Shown: positions 17,734 through 26,626, numbered from the stretch's first letter. The stretch: DNA of 64,000 bases from an uncultured Clostridium sp. (GCA_902471875.1 CABRLN010000007.1:15546-79545), one strand, 5' to 3'. A program made the numbers and translations. The notes: generated by a model from the letters alone, not told the origin.

Positions 17734-17770
17734 AAAAGGCATTTGTTTTTACAAATGCCTTTTATTTTTT
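17734..17770 (+). terminator. tRNA terminator
   Basis: Perfect 13-bp stem AAAAGGCATTTGT / ACAAATGCCTTTT (17734-17746, 17751-17763), tail ATTTTTT. Confidence 0.92.
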
Positions 17771-17809
17771 ACAAAGTTACAATAATAAATATTTTGCATA
17801 TGTTTATAA

Positions 17810-18925
17810 TTAACAACAGTTACTTTTTATATAATTGACTGTATTGATTTTTTCAAAATAAATTTTTTCTTCAATATATTTTTTGTCCACATTCTTTGTT
17901 AGCACACTTTCCATTTCATTGTAAGAGCTAACACCTCTTTCAGATAAATTAAATCTTTCTAAAAGATCCGTTAACTTTTCTTTGTTAGAATTTCTAATAA
18001 AAGTTGCAAATCTTTTACCATATTTAATAGAAAAAACCGTACCATGAAATGTGTCCGTTATTACATAGTCTGCATATTTAATATATTTTAGAACATCAAA
18101 CGGCGATGCCGATTGAATACAAATATCAGAAATTTTTTGTTTAAATCCTAATGTAAGAATTTTTTTACCCTGGCGTTTTGCAAATTTTTTTATATAATCC
18201 GCCTCAACCTCACCTATTCTTCCTGAATAAGCATAAACTACTATATAATCTTTAACATCTATGTCGCCATTAACTTCATTTTCAAAGTCATATATTAATA
18301 CAGGGTCTAAGTTATATACACTTTTTTTATTTGTCAACATTTCAATAATTTTATATGAATTTATATCTCTTACAGATATTGCATCAAAATTTTTAAGGTA
18401 TTTTGCAAGTTCGTTGTCAATTTCATATTTATTTATTTTATCAATAGTAGTGTTCCCAAAAGACGCTGCATAAGAAATTAGCTTTTTTGCTCTATTATTT
18501 GCACCAAAAAGCTCTAAACTATAGCCCACAGTCTCACCGGGCTGTGTGCAATTAAATACCTCGTCACTTCCTATAATTAGAATATCTAATTCAGGTCTTA
18601 TATTTTTTTCAGAGTCAATTTTAAGAACAGGAAAGTTTTCTCTTACAAAATCTTCATAATATTTTTTAAAAGATTTATTGCATTCTATTTCCTGCTTTCT
18701 TTTAATAAAATTTTTAGGATTTAATAATTTTAAAGCTCGAATAAATTTTCCGTCTTGTTTTTTTGCCTTACAATCACAGTTTGAAATTAAAGCTTTACCT
18801 ATAGTATAATCAACAAATTCAACCTCTGCACCTGTAATATTTTTAACCGTTTCTTTAAGGGCATACGCTTGCAAAAATGAACCGTAATTAACAATTCTTT
18901 GCATCGACATAATTCCAATTTTCAT
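17810..18925 (-). CDS. Polysaccharide pyruvyl transferase family protein
   Basis: Family members (CsaB/WcaK type) attach pyruvate ketals to sugars of surface polysaccharides. The 371-residue protein has the N-terminal GIMSMQRIVNYGSFLQAYAL, IIGSDEVFNCTQPG, SVRDINSYKII, and the C-terminal DYVITDTFHGTVFSIKYG, all characteristic. Its 5' end lies two bases after the stop of the Fe-S protein gene, so the pair is tightly coupled; this pair recurs in glycan loci of Firmicutes and Bacteroidetes. Whether it really transfers pyruvate is not shown by sequence. Confidence 0.85.
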   Translation of the reverse strand: MKIGIMSMQRIVNYGSFLQAYALKETVKNITGAEVEFVDYTIGKALISNCDCKAKKQDGKFIRALKLLNPKNFIKRKQEIECNKSFKKYYEDFVRENFPVLKIDSEKNIRPELDILIIGSDEVFNCTQPGETVGYSLELFGANNRAKKLISYAASFGNTTIDKINKYEIDNELAKYLKNFDAISVRDINSYKIIEMLTNKKSVYNLDPVLIYDFENEVNGDIDVKDYIVVYAYSGRIGEVEADYIKKFAKRQGKKILTLGFKQKISDICIQSASPFDVLKYIKYADYVITDTFHGTVFSIKYGKRFATFIRNSNKEKLTDLLERFNLSERGVSSYNEMESVLTKNVDKKYIEEKIYFEKINTVNYIKSNCC

Positions 18926-18927
18926 AA

Positions 18928-20115
18928 CTATTTCCTTCCCGTTAATACTTTTTTTATTTTACTAAGACCTAATCGCACATCGTTTTTAAATAATTTTTTC
19001 TTTTCTTTCTTCATTTCATTGCCTAAACAAATATTAACGGCAAATTCAAAACCTTTTTCATTCGTAAGCTTCCAAAATTGTTCTTGCATTGTATGTTTAT
19101 TTGTGGGGTGTTGAAGTTGTGCATTTCCTTTTATAGCCTCAATTACATCTCTTTGCTCATAAAATAGTTTATATTTACATTTTTCAAAAAAATTTTTTCC
19201 TTTTTCTGTATTTAATAAAACCAATGAGATTGACCCGGTATAAGGATGATTAAAAGGTTTTTGCTGCCCTAATCCCCAAAAATCACCAATAGTAATATCA
19301 GCAACTCTTTCAGGTCTGGCATAAGAACAAGAATAACAGCATTCACGATAGCTTAAACCATCTAAAAAAGCCGCTAAATAAGGGTCTGTACGACCACGCC
19401 TTTTATAAATTATATTAGAATCATCATCAAGTAATTTCATAACATATTGATTATCTTCTCTAAATATAACTTGTGTCGCTTTATTTTCTACATCAATATT
19501 GTTAATATATTGTTCTAATATAGTACTGCTTGGTGTTCCATGGCAGACAATATCAACCGTAACAAGATTGTTATATGGCTTACCTAAAAATTGTTTTAGT
19601 GCCGCAACTTGACACGGCAGTGCAATAAACAAAACACATTCTTTTTTTAAAAGCAACTCTTTAATTTTAGAAAAAACATCTTCCGTCATAGAATATACAT
19701 ACTTTGATTGCTTATATTTCTTTATTTTTTCTTTTTCTCTGCTTACTGTTAATACAGGCAACAACTTTTTGTTAAACTCTGCACCACAAATATAATAACC
19801 ATTGTCAACAGCAACTTGATAAAATACCGAAGCCGCACCACCCGATGTACTTGTTTTTCGGTCAGCTTCGTCTAAGCTCCACACAGCAAAAGCCTCTTTT
19901 GAGGCAACAAACTCAGTTTTATTTGTATTAATTGCATGACAGGACTGTACACATTTATTACAATTAATGCATTCCGAGAAATCATTTTTTAATACGTGAT
20001 TTTCTATAAAAATACAGCCTTTGGAACAAGACTGTACACAAGCGCCGCATAATGTACAGTTTGAATCAGTATGCAAAAAAGGAAGCATTTCTTTTAATGT
20101 GTCATTATACGCCAT
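18928..20115 (-). CDS. Coenzyme F420 hydrogenase/dehydrogenase beta-subunit family Fe-S protein
   Basis: 395-residue protein with two N-terminal 4Fe-4S motifs, CTLCGACVQSC and CINCNKCVQSCH, followed by FrhB N- and C-terminal domains (STSGGAASVFYQVA, ALPCQVAALKQFLG, VCHGTPSS, and ITIGDFWGLG). In glycan clusters this family sits beside pyruvyl transferases and glycosyltransferases and is thought to carry out a redox step on sugars or the pyruvyl donor; there is no F420 metabolism to suggest a hydrogenase. It follows the GT2 gene by 4 bases and precedes the pyruvyl transferase by 2. Confidence 0.85.
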   Translation of the reverse strand: MAYNDTLKEMLPFLHTDSNCTLCGACVQSCSKGCIFIENHVLKNDFSECINCNKCVQSCHAINTNKTEFVASKEAFAVWSLDEADRKTSTSGGAASVFYQVAVDNGYYICGAEFNKKLLPVLTVSREKEKIKKYKQSKYVYSMTEDVFSKIKELLLKKECVLFIALPCQVAALKQFLGKPYNNLVTVDIVCHGTPSSTILEQYINNIDVENKATQVIFREDNQYVMKLLDDDSNIIYKRRGRTDPYLAAFLDGLSYRECCYSCSYARPERVADITIGDFWGLGQQKPFNHPYTGSISLVLLNTEKGKNFFEKCKYKLFYEQRDVIEAIKGNAQLQHPTNKHTMQEQFWKLTNEKGFEFAVNICLGNEMKKEKKKLFKNDVRLGLSKIKKVLTGRK

Positions 20116-20119
20116 TTTC

Positions 20120-21139
20120 TTACCTCACAAATTTATTTTTAAGTTTAATTAATTTTTTTAGCCTTAAAACATTTTTATAATTACCAGTTTTATACGCTTT
20201 AATTAATAACGGATGAACAAATCGAGTTCTGTTTTCTAAAGCTTGTTTAAATTTCTCACTTTTTATTACACTATTATTAAATTGTACTTTTTCTTTTTTT
20301 GACTGCAGGTTTCCTTTTTTAAATGTGTTATCTAAAATTCTTTCATATTTATTAAAACACATATTGTAATATTTATATTCCTGACTACTGTCAATTTTCC
20401 ATTTTATCATATAATTTTTTATAATATTATTTGTTTTTTCACAACTTTGCAATAAATTAGAACAGTATTTATTATCTAAAGAATTGTTATGATTTATAAC
20501 ATAATTATAAACAGGTTTATTAACTATAACTATATCAGTATTTAACACAGCATTTAGATATTGTAAATTAAAAACAAGATCTTCACCCAAATTAAGTGAT
20601 TCATCCATACATAGGTTGTCTTTTTTTATTAATTCTGTATCATAAAGCTTATTCCAAGGCATTTGCAACAACCATAACTCATATAATGTCATAATATCTT
20701 TTCTATCAAATAACAAAACTTCTTCATTATCTGATGCTAAATTAAGCTTTAAATCTTCTTTGTTTGATGTTGTTACTGTTTGAAAGCAACACCAAATATG
20801 CCCTGCATTTGGAAACCTTTCCCGAACCTCCAACAATGTTTGCAAATAATCGGGCTCCACAAAATCATCACTGTCAACACAAACAATATACTTTCCTTGA
20901 GCCTTCGCAAAACCTATATTTCTAGCTGAAGACACCCCTCCATTTTCTTTATGTATAACAGTTATTCTTTTATCCTTCTGTGAATACTTATCGCAAACCA
21001 TCCCACTGCCATCAGTAGAACCATCATTTATAAGCAGCAGTTCAAAATCTTTAACAGTTTGCTTCAATATGCTTTCTATACAATGTTGAACAATATTATG
21101 AACATTATAAACAGGTACTATTATACTTACCAACGGCAT
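20120..21139 (-). CDS. Glycosyltransferase family 2
   Basis: GT-A inverting glycosyltransferase of the polysaccharide locus, 339 residues. The N-terminal catalytic domain has SIIVPVYN, LLINDGSTDGSG, ENGGVSSARNIGFAKA and the metal-binding VCVDSDDFVEP. The C-terminal 130 residues are unique, very Lys/Asn-rich and AT-rich in DNA. Sugar donor unknown. Confidence 0.9.
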   Translation of the reverse strand: MPLVSIIVPVYNVHNIVQHCIESILKQTVKDFELLLINDGSTDGSGMVCDKYSQKDKRITVIHKENGGVSSARNIGFAKAQGKYIVCVDSDDFVEPDYLQTLLEVRERFPNAGHIWCCFQTVTTSNKEDLKLNLASDNEEVLLFDRKDIMTLYELWLLQMPWNKLYDTELIKKDNLCMDESLNLGEDLVFNLQYLNAVLNTDIVIVNKPVYNYVINHNNSLDNKYCSNLLQSCEKTNNIIKNYMIKWKIDSSQEYKYYNMCFNKYERILDNTFKKGNLQSKKEKVQFNNSVIKSEKFKQALENRTRFVHPLLIKAYKTGNYKNVLRLKKLIKLKNKFVR

Positions 21140-21175
21140 ATTAAACCTCCAATATACAATAAATACACTTATAAA

Positions 21176-22150
21176 TTACATTCCAATTTTTAATAAATTT
21201 CTTAGGCGACACATCCACAAAAAGGATACTTTTGATATTACATACCAAAGCTTTTCTTTTGAATTAAAATCAGAAATACTTCTAACAGGGTATTTTTTTA
21301 CTATATTTAATATTATTTTATTTGCCTGTTTCCTGTCTTTTTTATCCATATCGCTTAGTACTCTTTGACAAGAATAGACACAAGAAAAAAATAAATTTTT
21401 ATTTGCAGCATCTGCAATTTCAGGAAAGTTATTTTGTATAAAATCCTGTCTTTCTGTTTTTGCCTGCAAGGCGTCCAGTCTTTTTATAGAGTATTGTTCA
21501 CCCATAATGCTGCTGTTTCTTTGTAAATAAAAATACATGTCAGCATTTATTTCTGCAATTTTAGTACTTTTTGCAAAAATCTTATAAGTCCAAAATTCAT
21601 CTTCGTTAAGCTTTCCTTTTGGAAAAAATTCAGTTAATGCAACATCTGCACTATACAGCTTATTCCATACAGTTTGAACCAAGCTTCTGTCATTAATCAG
21701 TTCAAACAATGCATCGGTTGTTGAATAAACTTTAACAGCAAGATTATTTTTATTGGCATTTACATCTTCACCATAATTAAACTTTACCGTTCCACACTGA
21801 ACAACTTGACAATTATTTTTTATAGCAGCATCCAATAAAATATTTAACATATTACTATCAATATAATCGTCACTATCTATAAAACTGATATATTTTCCTG
21901 ACGCCACAGCCATTCCGGCATTTCTGGCATCTGACAAGCCGCCATTTGCTTTATGGATAACCTTTATACGATCATCCAACTTTGCATATTGGTCGCATAT
22001 TTGCGGACAACTGTCAGGTGAACCGTCATCTACTAAAATAATCTCAAGTTTTTTGTAAGTTTGGTTAATAATACTGTCAATGCATTTTTTCAGATACTCT
22101 TCTACCTTATAAACGGGAACAATCACACTTATTAATGGATTTTCTATCAT
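21176..22150 (-). CDS. Glycosyltransferase family 2
   Basis: 324-residue GT2 enzyme: SVIVPVYKVEEYLKKCIDSI, LVDDGSPDSCP, ANGGLSDARNAGM, SFIDSDDYID. The C-terminus has a short hydrophobic stretch ending RNLLKIGM that could touch the membrane. Its ATG overlaps the stop of the preceding gene (TAATG at 22150), implying translational coupling. It is related to its two GT2 neighbours, suggesting local duplication or recruitment of similar enzymes for successive sugars. Confidence 0.9.
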   Translation of the reverse strand: MIENPLISVIVPVYKVEEYLKKCIDSIINQTYKKLEIILVDDGSPDSCPQICDQYAKLDDRIKVIHKANGGLSDARNAGMAVASGKYISFIDSDDYIDSNMLNILLDAAIKNNCQVVQCGTVKFNYGEDVNANKNNLAVKVYSTTDALFELINDRSLVQTVWNKLYSADVALTEFFPKGKLNEDEFWTYKIFAKSTKIAEINADMYFYLQRNSSIMGEQYSIKRLDALQAKTERQDFIQNNFPEIADAANKNLFFSCVYSCQRVLSDMDKKDRKQANKIILNIVKKYPVRSISDFNSKEKLWYVISKVSFLWMCRLRNLLKIGM

Positions 22151-23160
22151 TACTTAACCTCATATTTGTTTCTGTTTCTAAACAGCGTATTATATACTTT
22201 ATATAACAATTTATATCCAATAGGGAAATACAGAATCAACATAGAATCTACTTTTAGCCGTTTGTTTAACACACCTAATGCTTTGGCTTCTTTATACAAC
22301 TTCTTTACATTATTCTTTATTTCTTTTTTATAGCTGCTGTATTTTTTTGCACTTTTATTAGTAACAAGTGTTCTATAAACACCCACATTTGTCTTTAAAA
22401 TATTTTGTAATGCAAACGGAAGAATGTCAGTATCATCTTTAAACATCTCATAAACTTTATTTCTAACCTTTAATGTATCAAAAATTTTATTTTGAGATAT
22501 TTCTGAAGTTGTAGCTGAATTTTTTCTTAATATGTAGTGATAAGGTGTTTTATCCTCATATATAGATTTTTCTGCATTAAAAAACACCATAACATTAAAC
22601 AAATAATCTTCATTATTCTTTATGTTTAATGGCATCCTAATATCATTTATCACACTGCTTTTATAAAGCTTATTCCAAATTCCGGGCTCAACAGCATCTC
22701 CTCTAATAAGGTCAATAACACCTTCTTTTTTATTTTGTTCAACTATTCTTCCGGTATTATAAAAATAATACTCTGTTATTGGCGTTATAAGCTTATAACC
22801 ACAGTGGGAAATGTCAGCATTATATTTTAATGCATTTTTTAAAAGAATTTCATACATATCAGGTTCTATATAATCATCACCATCTACAAAACCTATATAA
22901 TCGCCTGTTGCAATCTCAAGTCCTTTATTTCTGGTATCAGACACACCGGAATTTTCTTTAAAAATTGCAACTATTCTACTGTCTTTTTCAGCATAAGCAT
23001 TAATAACATCTTTGGAATTATCAATTGAACCGTCATCAACGACAATAATTTCAAGATTTTTATGAGTCTGAACAAGCACACTATCCAGGCAGCGAGGTAA
23101 ATATTCTGCAATATTATAAACCGGTATAATTATAGATATTTTAATACCACTGCATTCCAT
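22150..23160 (-). CDS. Glycosyltransferase family 2
   Basis: 336-residue GT2 enzyme: SIIIPVYNIAEYLPRCLDSV, VVDDGSIDNSKD, ENSGVSDTRNKGLEIA, GFVDGDDYIEP. The motif DGDD replaces the DSDD of the other two GT2 proteins. Overlaps the next gene by one base. Second gene of the operon that begins at 24308. Confidence 0.9.
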   Translation of the reverse strand: MECSGIKISIIIPVYNIAEYLPRCLDSVLVQTHKNLEIIVVDDGSIDNSKDVINAYAEKDSRIVAIFKENSGVSDTRNKGLEIATGDYIGFVDGDDYIEPDMYEILLKNALKYNADISHCGYKLITPITEYYFYNTGRIVEQNKKEGVIDLIRGDAVEPGIWNKLYKSSVINDIRMPLNIKNNEDYLFNVMVFFNAEKSIYEDKTPYHYILRKNSATTSEISQNKIFDTLKVRNKVYEMFKDDTDILPFALQNILKTNVGVYRTLVTNKSAKKYSSYKKEIKNNVKKLYKEAKALGVLNKRLKVDSMLILYFPIGYKLLYKVYNTLFRNRNKYEVK

Positions 23161-23195
23161 TATACGTTATCCTCCACATGTGTTAAAAGCTGCTG

Positions 23196-24308
23196 TTAAA
23201 GTCTTTCAAGCATATCTTCAACAGCCTTAGCTGTTATTTCTTTATTAAACATTTTACCTCGTTTTTCAGCCTGTACAGCATAATATTCAAGCAAGGCATA
23301 TTCTGTAAGAATTTTATTTATACCTTCAAATAACGCCTTTTCATTATTTTCTGTTATAATACCAAATTCATTTTCACTACCCAACATTTCCTTCATTCCT
23401 GAGCAAAATGTTGTAACTACTGGCGTGCCCACAATTAAAGCTTCTGTTACCGAGGTACTAAAACCCTCGGAATAAGAAGAACAAACATATAAGTCAGCTT
23501 TTTTTAAATATTTATATGGATTTGTTCTATACCCTAAAAATACAAAAGTTTCTGACAGATTATTTTCTTTCAAATATTTCTCAATATATTTTTGTTCTTC
23601 GCCTAATCCCAGTATATACACTTTATTCTTTATCCCAGTATCTAACAATTTCTTGTGAACCTTTGCCAGTCTGTCAAATCCCTTCATCTTTGTAATTTTC
23701 CCTACCGAAATTATGTTATAAGACTCCTGACTAAAAGTAACATCCGTAATTTTTTCATTAGACATCTTTCTTATTTGTCCACTCTCAATGGTATTGTATA
23801 AAACCTCAATAGAATTACAAAATGACATTGTTGTTATAAAGTAATCTTTAACTAAATTTGAAACACAAACCGTATTATCAAATTTGTTATAACATTTTTT
23901 TGCCTCCTCAAAATTTCTAAAGCCTATAGAAGCAGTTTTTTCATTATCAATCTTACAGTGTATCCAACTAACTAATTTAGTATCTTTATACGGACAACCG
24001 CTTACTATTCTGGCAGTTATACCCTCAAGGTACGAAACAACTATATCATACTTTTCTTTAATAAATTTTTTATATAGAAATTCAGGCGAAAAAAGTTTAA
24101 ACAGCTTTACATTACCCTTTATTATCTTTTTGAAAACATATTTATAATGAACATCTTCTTTTAAAAGCTGCTTATTTACACCACCATCAAAAAGAACCTG
24201 TACTGTTACATCAAATTTATTTTTATTTAAATTATTAGCAAGATTAACAAGTACCTTTTCTGCACCGCCATGCCCCAACGTTGGTATTAAAAATAATACT
24301 TTTTTCAT
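23196..24308 (-). CDS. Glycosyltransferase family 4
   Basis: 370-residue GT-B glycosyltransferase and first gene of the polysaccharide operon. N-terminal LIPTLGHGGAEKVLVNLAN; C-terminal SVGKITKMKGFDRLAKVHKK, FLGYRTNPYKYLKKADLYV and the donor-binding SSYSEGFSTSVTEALIVGTP. Transcribed from the consensus promoter at 24424-24453 with a leader of about 110 bases. No initiating sugar-phosphate transferase, flippase or polymerase is in the window, so the locus depends on genes elsewhere. Confidence 0.9.
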   Translation of the reverse strand: MKKVLFLIPTLGHGGAEKVLVNLANNLNKNKFDVTVQVLFDGGVNKQLLKEDVHYKYVFKKIIKGNVKLFKLFSPEFLYKKFIKEKYDIVVSYLEGITARIVSGCPYKDTKLVSWIHCKIDNEKTASIGFRNFEEAKKCYNKFDNTVCVSNLVKDYFITTMSFCNSIEVLYNTIESGQIRKMSNEKITDVTFSQESYNIISVGKITKMKGFDRLAKVHKKLLDTGIKNKVYILGLGEEQKYIEKYLKENNLSETFVFLGYRTNPYKYLKKADLYVCSSYSEGFSTSVTEALIVGTPVVTTFCSGMKEMLGSENEFGIITENNEKALFEGINKILTEYALLEYYAVQAEKRGKMFNKEITAKAVEDMLERL

Positions 24309-24423
24309 TATTATACCCCCAAAAAATTTACTATTAGGTTGTCATTGTTTATATATAATACATTTTCTATTCTTATTATCTTAAAGATTATACCAACATT
24401 TAATTACATATGACATTCAACAT

Positions 24424-24453
24424 ATTATATCTCACAAGAACTGATATTGTCAA
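24424..24453 (-). promoter_or_regulatory. Promoter of the glycosyltransferase operon
   Basis: Minus strand TTGACA (24453-24448), 18-base spacer, TATAAT (24429-24424). Confidence 0.85.
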
Positions 24454-24516
24454 CAAAATCAGACACAATTCATTGTAGAAATACTTTACAGAAATAAAAT
24501 TTTTACCGGAATAATT

Positions 24517-24562
24517 GCCAAAAACAAATTAGGGTGTGTTGACACCGTACAACACGCCCTAA
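24517..24562 (-). terminator. Terminator of the XRE regulator gene
   Basis: TTAGGGTGTGTTG (24529-24541) pairs with CAACACGCCCTAA (24550-24562), with one G-U; the minus strand continues TTTGTTTTT. Confidence 0.85.
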
Positions 24563-24625
24563 ATAAAAAAATAACACAACATATAAAAATATACTATCTG
24601 GTCTTAATTCAACTAGAATATTAAC

Positions 24626-25468
24626 CTACCTGTTTTCAAACACACTGCAAACACCGTAAAAAACAGGTATTGTTAAAAAAATAATCCAAGCAGGATGCCA
24701 CAAATTACACACCATACCCAAAATTAAATAAACCATAACTACTAGAACAGGGTAGCAAAATTTTGAAACCTTCTTATTTACAAAAGCCTCTATTATTGAT
24801 GCAACAATAGGAATTGCCAAGAATGTTACCCATCCAATATACCAATAATTAAAACAAAAACCTAAAATAAGAAAAACTATAACCGCAAGCACAGGTAAGC
24901 AGGCATCTTTAATTATAGCTAGAGGAAGCGGTATTTTATCTTTGTGATTGTAGTGTTTTACACCCTCCTTATAATACACATTTCCGTTCTCGTCGGTATA
25001 TGCTTTTGTTTCACCATTTTCTTCAACAAAAACTCCGTTTTTATCAATATGCACTTTTGTACCGTCTTTATCTTCTACATGTATTCCGTCAAACCCAATA
25101 TGCACATGGTCATCATTATCATCTACATGTATTCCATTTTTAAATGACACACTTGACTTTGTATAGCCTTCGTGCGAATTTGAATTGTAAGAAGTATTAA
25201 AATCGTTATCAGTCTTCGAACTGTTTTGGCTTCCTCCGCTATCGGATTGTTCTTCCTTTGTATTTACTTTTCCTGTAAGAATTTCATCTATTGAAACATT
25301 ATAAATTTCTGCTAATGAAATCAAATTATCGGTATCAGGTGATGCTTCGCCACGTTCCCATTTTGAAACAGCTTGTCGGCTTACGCCAATTTTCTCTGCA
25401 AGTTGTTCTTGCGACAGGTTATTTTTCTTTCTCAGTTCACATAATCTGTTAGCAATTTGAATATTCAT
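24626..25468 (-). CDS. Membrane-anchored XRE family regulator
   Basis: 280 residues. Residues 1-65 are a helix-turn-helix of the XRE type (LSQEQLAEKIGVSRQAVSKW). A Ser/Asn-rich linker follows, then short repeats of HVHIGFDGIHVED / KVHIDKNGVFVEE / ETKAYTDENGNVYY that look like beta-strand repeats, then four hydrophobic helices in two similar pairs ending at the C-terminus (CFNYWYIGWVTFLAIP and CNLWHPAWIIFLTIP). The protein therefore likely binds DNA while tethered in the membrane and could sense an envelope or ion signal. Palindromes upstream (25493-25582) suggest autoregulation. AGGAGG ribosome site before the ATG. Confidence 0.85.
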   Translation of the reverse strand: MNIQIANRLCELRKKNNLSQEQLAEKIGVSRQAVSKWERGEASPDTDNLISLAEIYNVSIDEILTGKVNTKEEQSDSGGSQNSSKTDNDFNTSYNSNSHEGYTKSSVSFKNGIHVDDNDDHVHIGFDGIHVEDKDGTKVHIDKNGVFVEENGETKAYTDENGNVYYKEGVKHYNHKDKIPLPLAIIKDACLPVLAVIVFLILGFCFNYWYIGWVTFLAIPIVASIIEAFVNKKVSKFCYPVLVVMVYLILGMVCNLWHPAWIIFLTIPVFYGVCSVFENR

Positions 25469-25492
25469 ATGATCCTCCTAAAATGTACAATT

Positions 25493-25582
25493 GACTTAAA
25501 TTTTGTAACTGAATTGTACAATATAAGGTTGGTTGCACACTATACATTTTTGTTTGCATTTACGCAACCAATGGTTGCACAC
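25493..25582. promoter_or_regulatory. Operator-like palindromes upstream of the XRE gene
   Basis: Two TGTACAATT-type sites (25493-25502; perfect palindrome ATTGTACAAT at 25513-25522), a 15-base palindrome GCAACCA-A-TGGTTGC (25564-25578), and two exact copies of GGTTGCACAC 42 bases apart (25531-25540, 25573-25582). The array fits autoregulation by the XRE protein. Confidence 0.5.
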
Positions 25583-25654
25583 CGCATAAAACCTATATTT
25601 TTGTCAAAATTTACATTAGCATACAAAATTGCTGTTGTAAAATTTGTTTATGTA

Positions 25655-26071
25655 TTATTCTCCTATAATTTTTATAAGTGCGTGCTTTTGTCTCTTTCCG
25701 TCCAACTCATAATAGAATATTTGCTCCCATGTACCAAAGTCGAGCCTACCTTTTGTTATAGCACAAACAACCTCTCTGCCCATAATCGTACGTTTTAAAT
25801 GTGCATCTGCATTATCTTCAAAACCATTGTGTGCATACTGGCTATAGGGTTGTTCAGGCGCAAGCTTTTCAAGCCATATTTCAAAATCATTATGTAACCC
25901 CGGCTCATCATCATTAATAAAAACACTGGCTGTTATATTCATTGCATTTACAAGTACTAATCCTTCCTTAACACCACTTTCGTTAATAGCTGCCTGAACT
26001 TGATTTGTTATATTTACAATTCCTCTGCGTTCAGGAATGTTAAAAAACAGTTCTTTTCTATAGGATTTCAT
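25655..26071 (-). CDS. YjbQ family protein (UPF0047)
   Basis: 138 residues, the usual length. Conserved stretches are GLVLVNAMNITASVFIN, the His/Asp-rich YAHNGFEDNADAHLKRTIMG, and the C-terminal GTWEQIFYYELDG. Members can show weak thiamine-phosphate synthase activity in vitro, but their real role is unclear. It is 19 bases downstream of the MIF-like gene and probably in the same transcript. Confidence 0.88.
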   Translation of the reverse strand: MKSYRKELFFNIPERRGIVNITNQVQAAINESGVKEGLVLVNAMNITASVFINDDEPGLHNDFEIWLEKLAPEQPYSQYAHNGFEDNADAHLKRTIMGREVVCAITKGRLDFGTWEQIFYYELDGKRQKHALIKIIGE

Positions 26072-26090
26072 TAATTATTGCTCCTTACTA

Positions 26091-26432
26091 TTAAAAGTTA
26101 CTACCGTTCCAGCCCCAATTTTCAACAGGCTCATATTTTACATATATTTTGTTCTGTGCAATTCCAAGCTCGTCAGAAACTGCTGTGCATATTTGTGCAG
26201 TAAGCTTATTAAGTTTCTCACTGCTTGCTGTTCCAAAAAACTTAACCTCTATAAACGCAATAGGATTACTTCCATTACCGCCAAAATACATATGGCAATT
26301 ATCATTAAACCCCAACATAAGGTATGCTTCGCTTTTACCAATTACTGAAACCGCTTGTGCGTATTTTGCCTTAAGGTTTATTTCCTGCTCATTAGTTATT
26401 TTTATGTTAGTTGTTGTATTTATATATGGCAT
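26091..26432 (-). CDS. MIF-like tautomerase family protein
   Basis: 113 residues, the length of macrophage migration inhibitory factor and D-dopachrome tautomerase. After Met removal the chain starts with Pro (MPYINTTTN), the catalytic base of the tautomerase superfamily. KSEAYLMLGF, PIAFIEVKFFG, and the C-terminal NKIYVKYEPVENWGWNG match the MIF pattern. Probably a cytosolic keto-enol tautomerase of unknown natural substrate; no signal peptide. AGGAGG lies before the ATG. Confidence 0.85.
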   Translation of the reverse strand: MPYINTTTNIKITNEQEINLKAKYAQAVSVIGKSEAYLMLGFNDNCHMYFGGNGSNPIAFIEVKFFGTASSEKLNKLTAQICTAVSDELGIAQNKIYVKYEPVENWGWNGSNF

Positions 26433-26537
26433 AATATTTTCCTCCTAAAGTTATTATACATATACTTTACTACAATATTACGTGTAAAACAAGTAAAAAA
26501 AATCTTTTTGTTTTTACAAATTTTTTTAGAAATACCC

Positions 26538-26598
26538 TTTATATTTCCAAAATAATAATGTATAATAATTTTAGGTTACTATGTTTACTGCATAGTAA
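26538..26598 (+). promoter_or_regulatory. fba promoter and 5'-terminal mRNA hairpin
   Basis: TTTATA (26538-26543), 17-base spacer, TATAAT (26561-26566). Just after the expected start lies a perfect 8-bp hairpin TTACTATG / CATAGTAA (26576-26583, 26591-26598), placed to protect the 5' end of the fba mRNA. Confidence 0.6.
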
Positions 26599-26626
26599 GA
26601 GATTATAAAAAATGGAGTGATTTCAA

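Larger units (their letters stand above)
24309..24625. other. Intergenic region between the glycosyltransferase operon and the XRE gene
   Basis: Holds the operon promoter (24424-24453), its leader, and the XRE gene terminator (24517-24562). No further gene seen. Confidence 0.6.

Noticed and set aside
18928..20115. F420-reducing hydrogenase subunit
   Set aside because: No hydrogenase large or small subunits or F420 genes are present; the glycan context fits the FrhB-like polysaccharide group.
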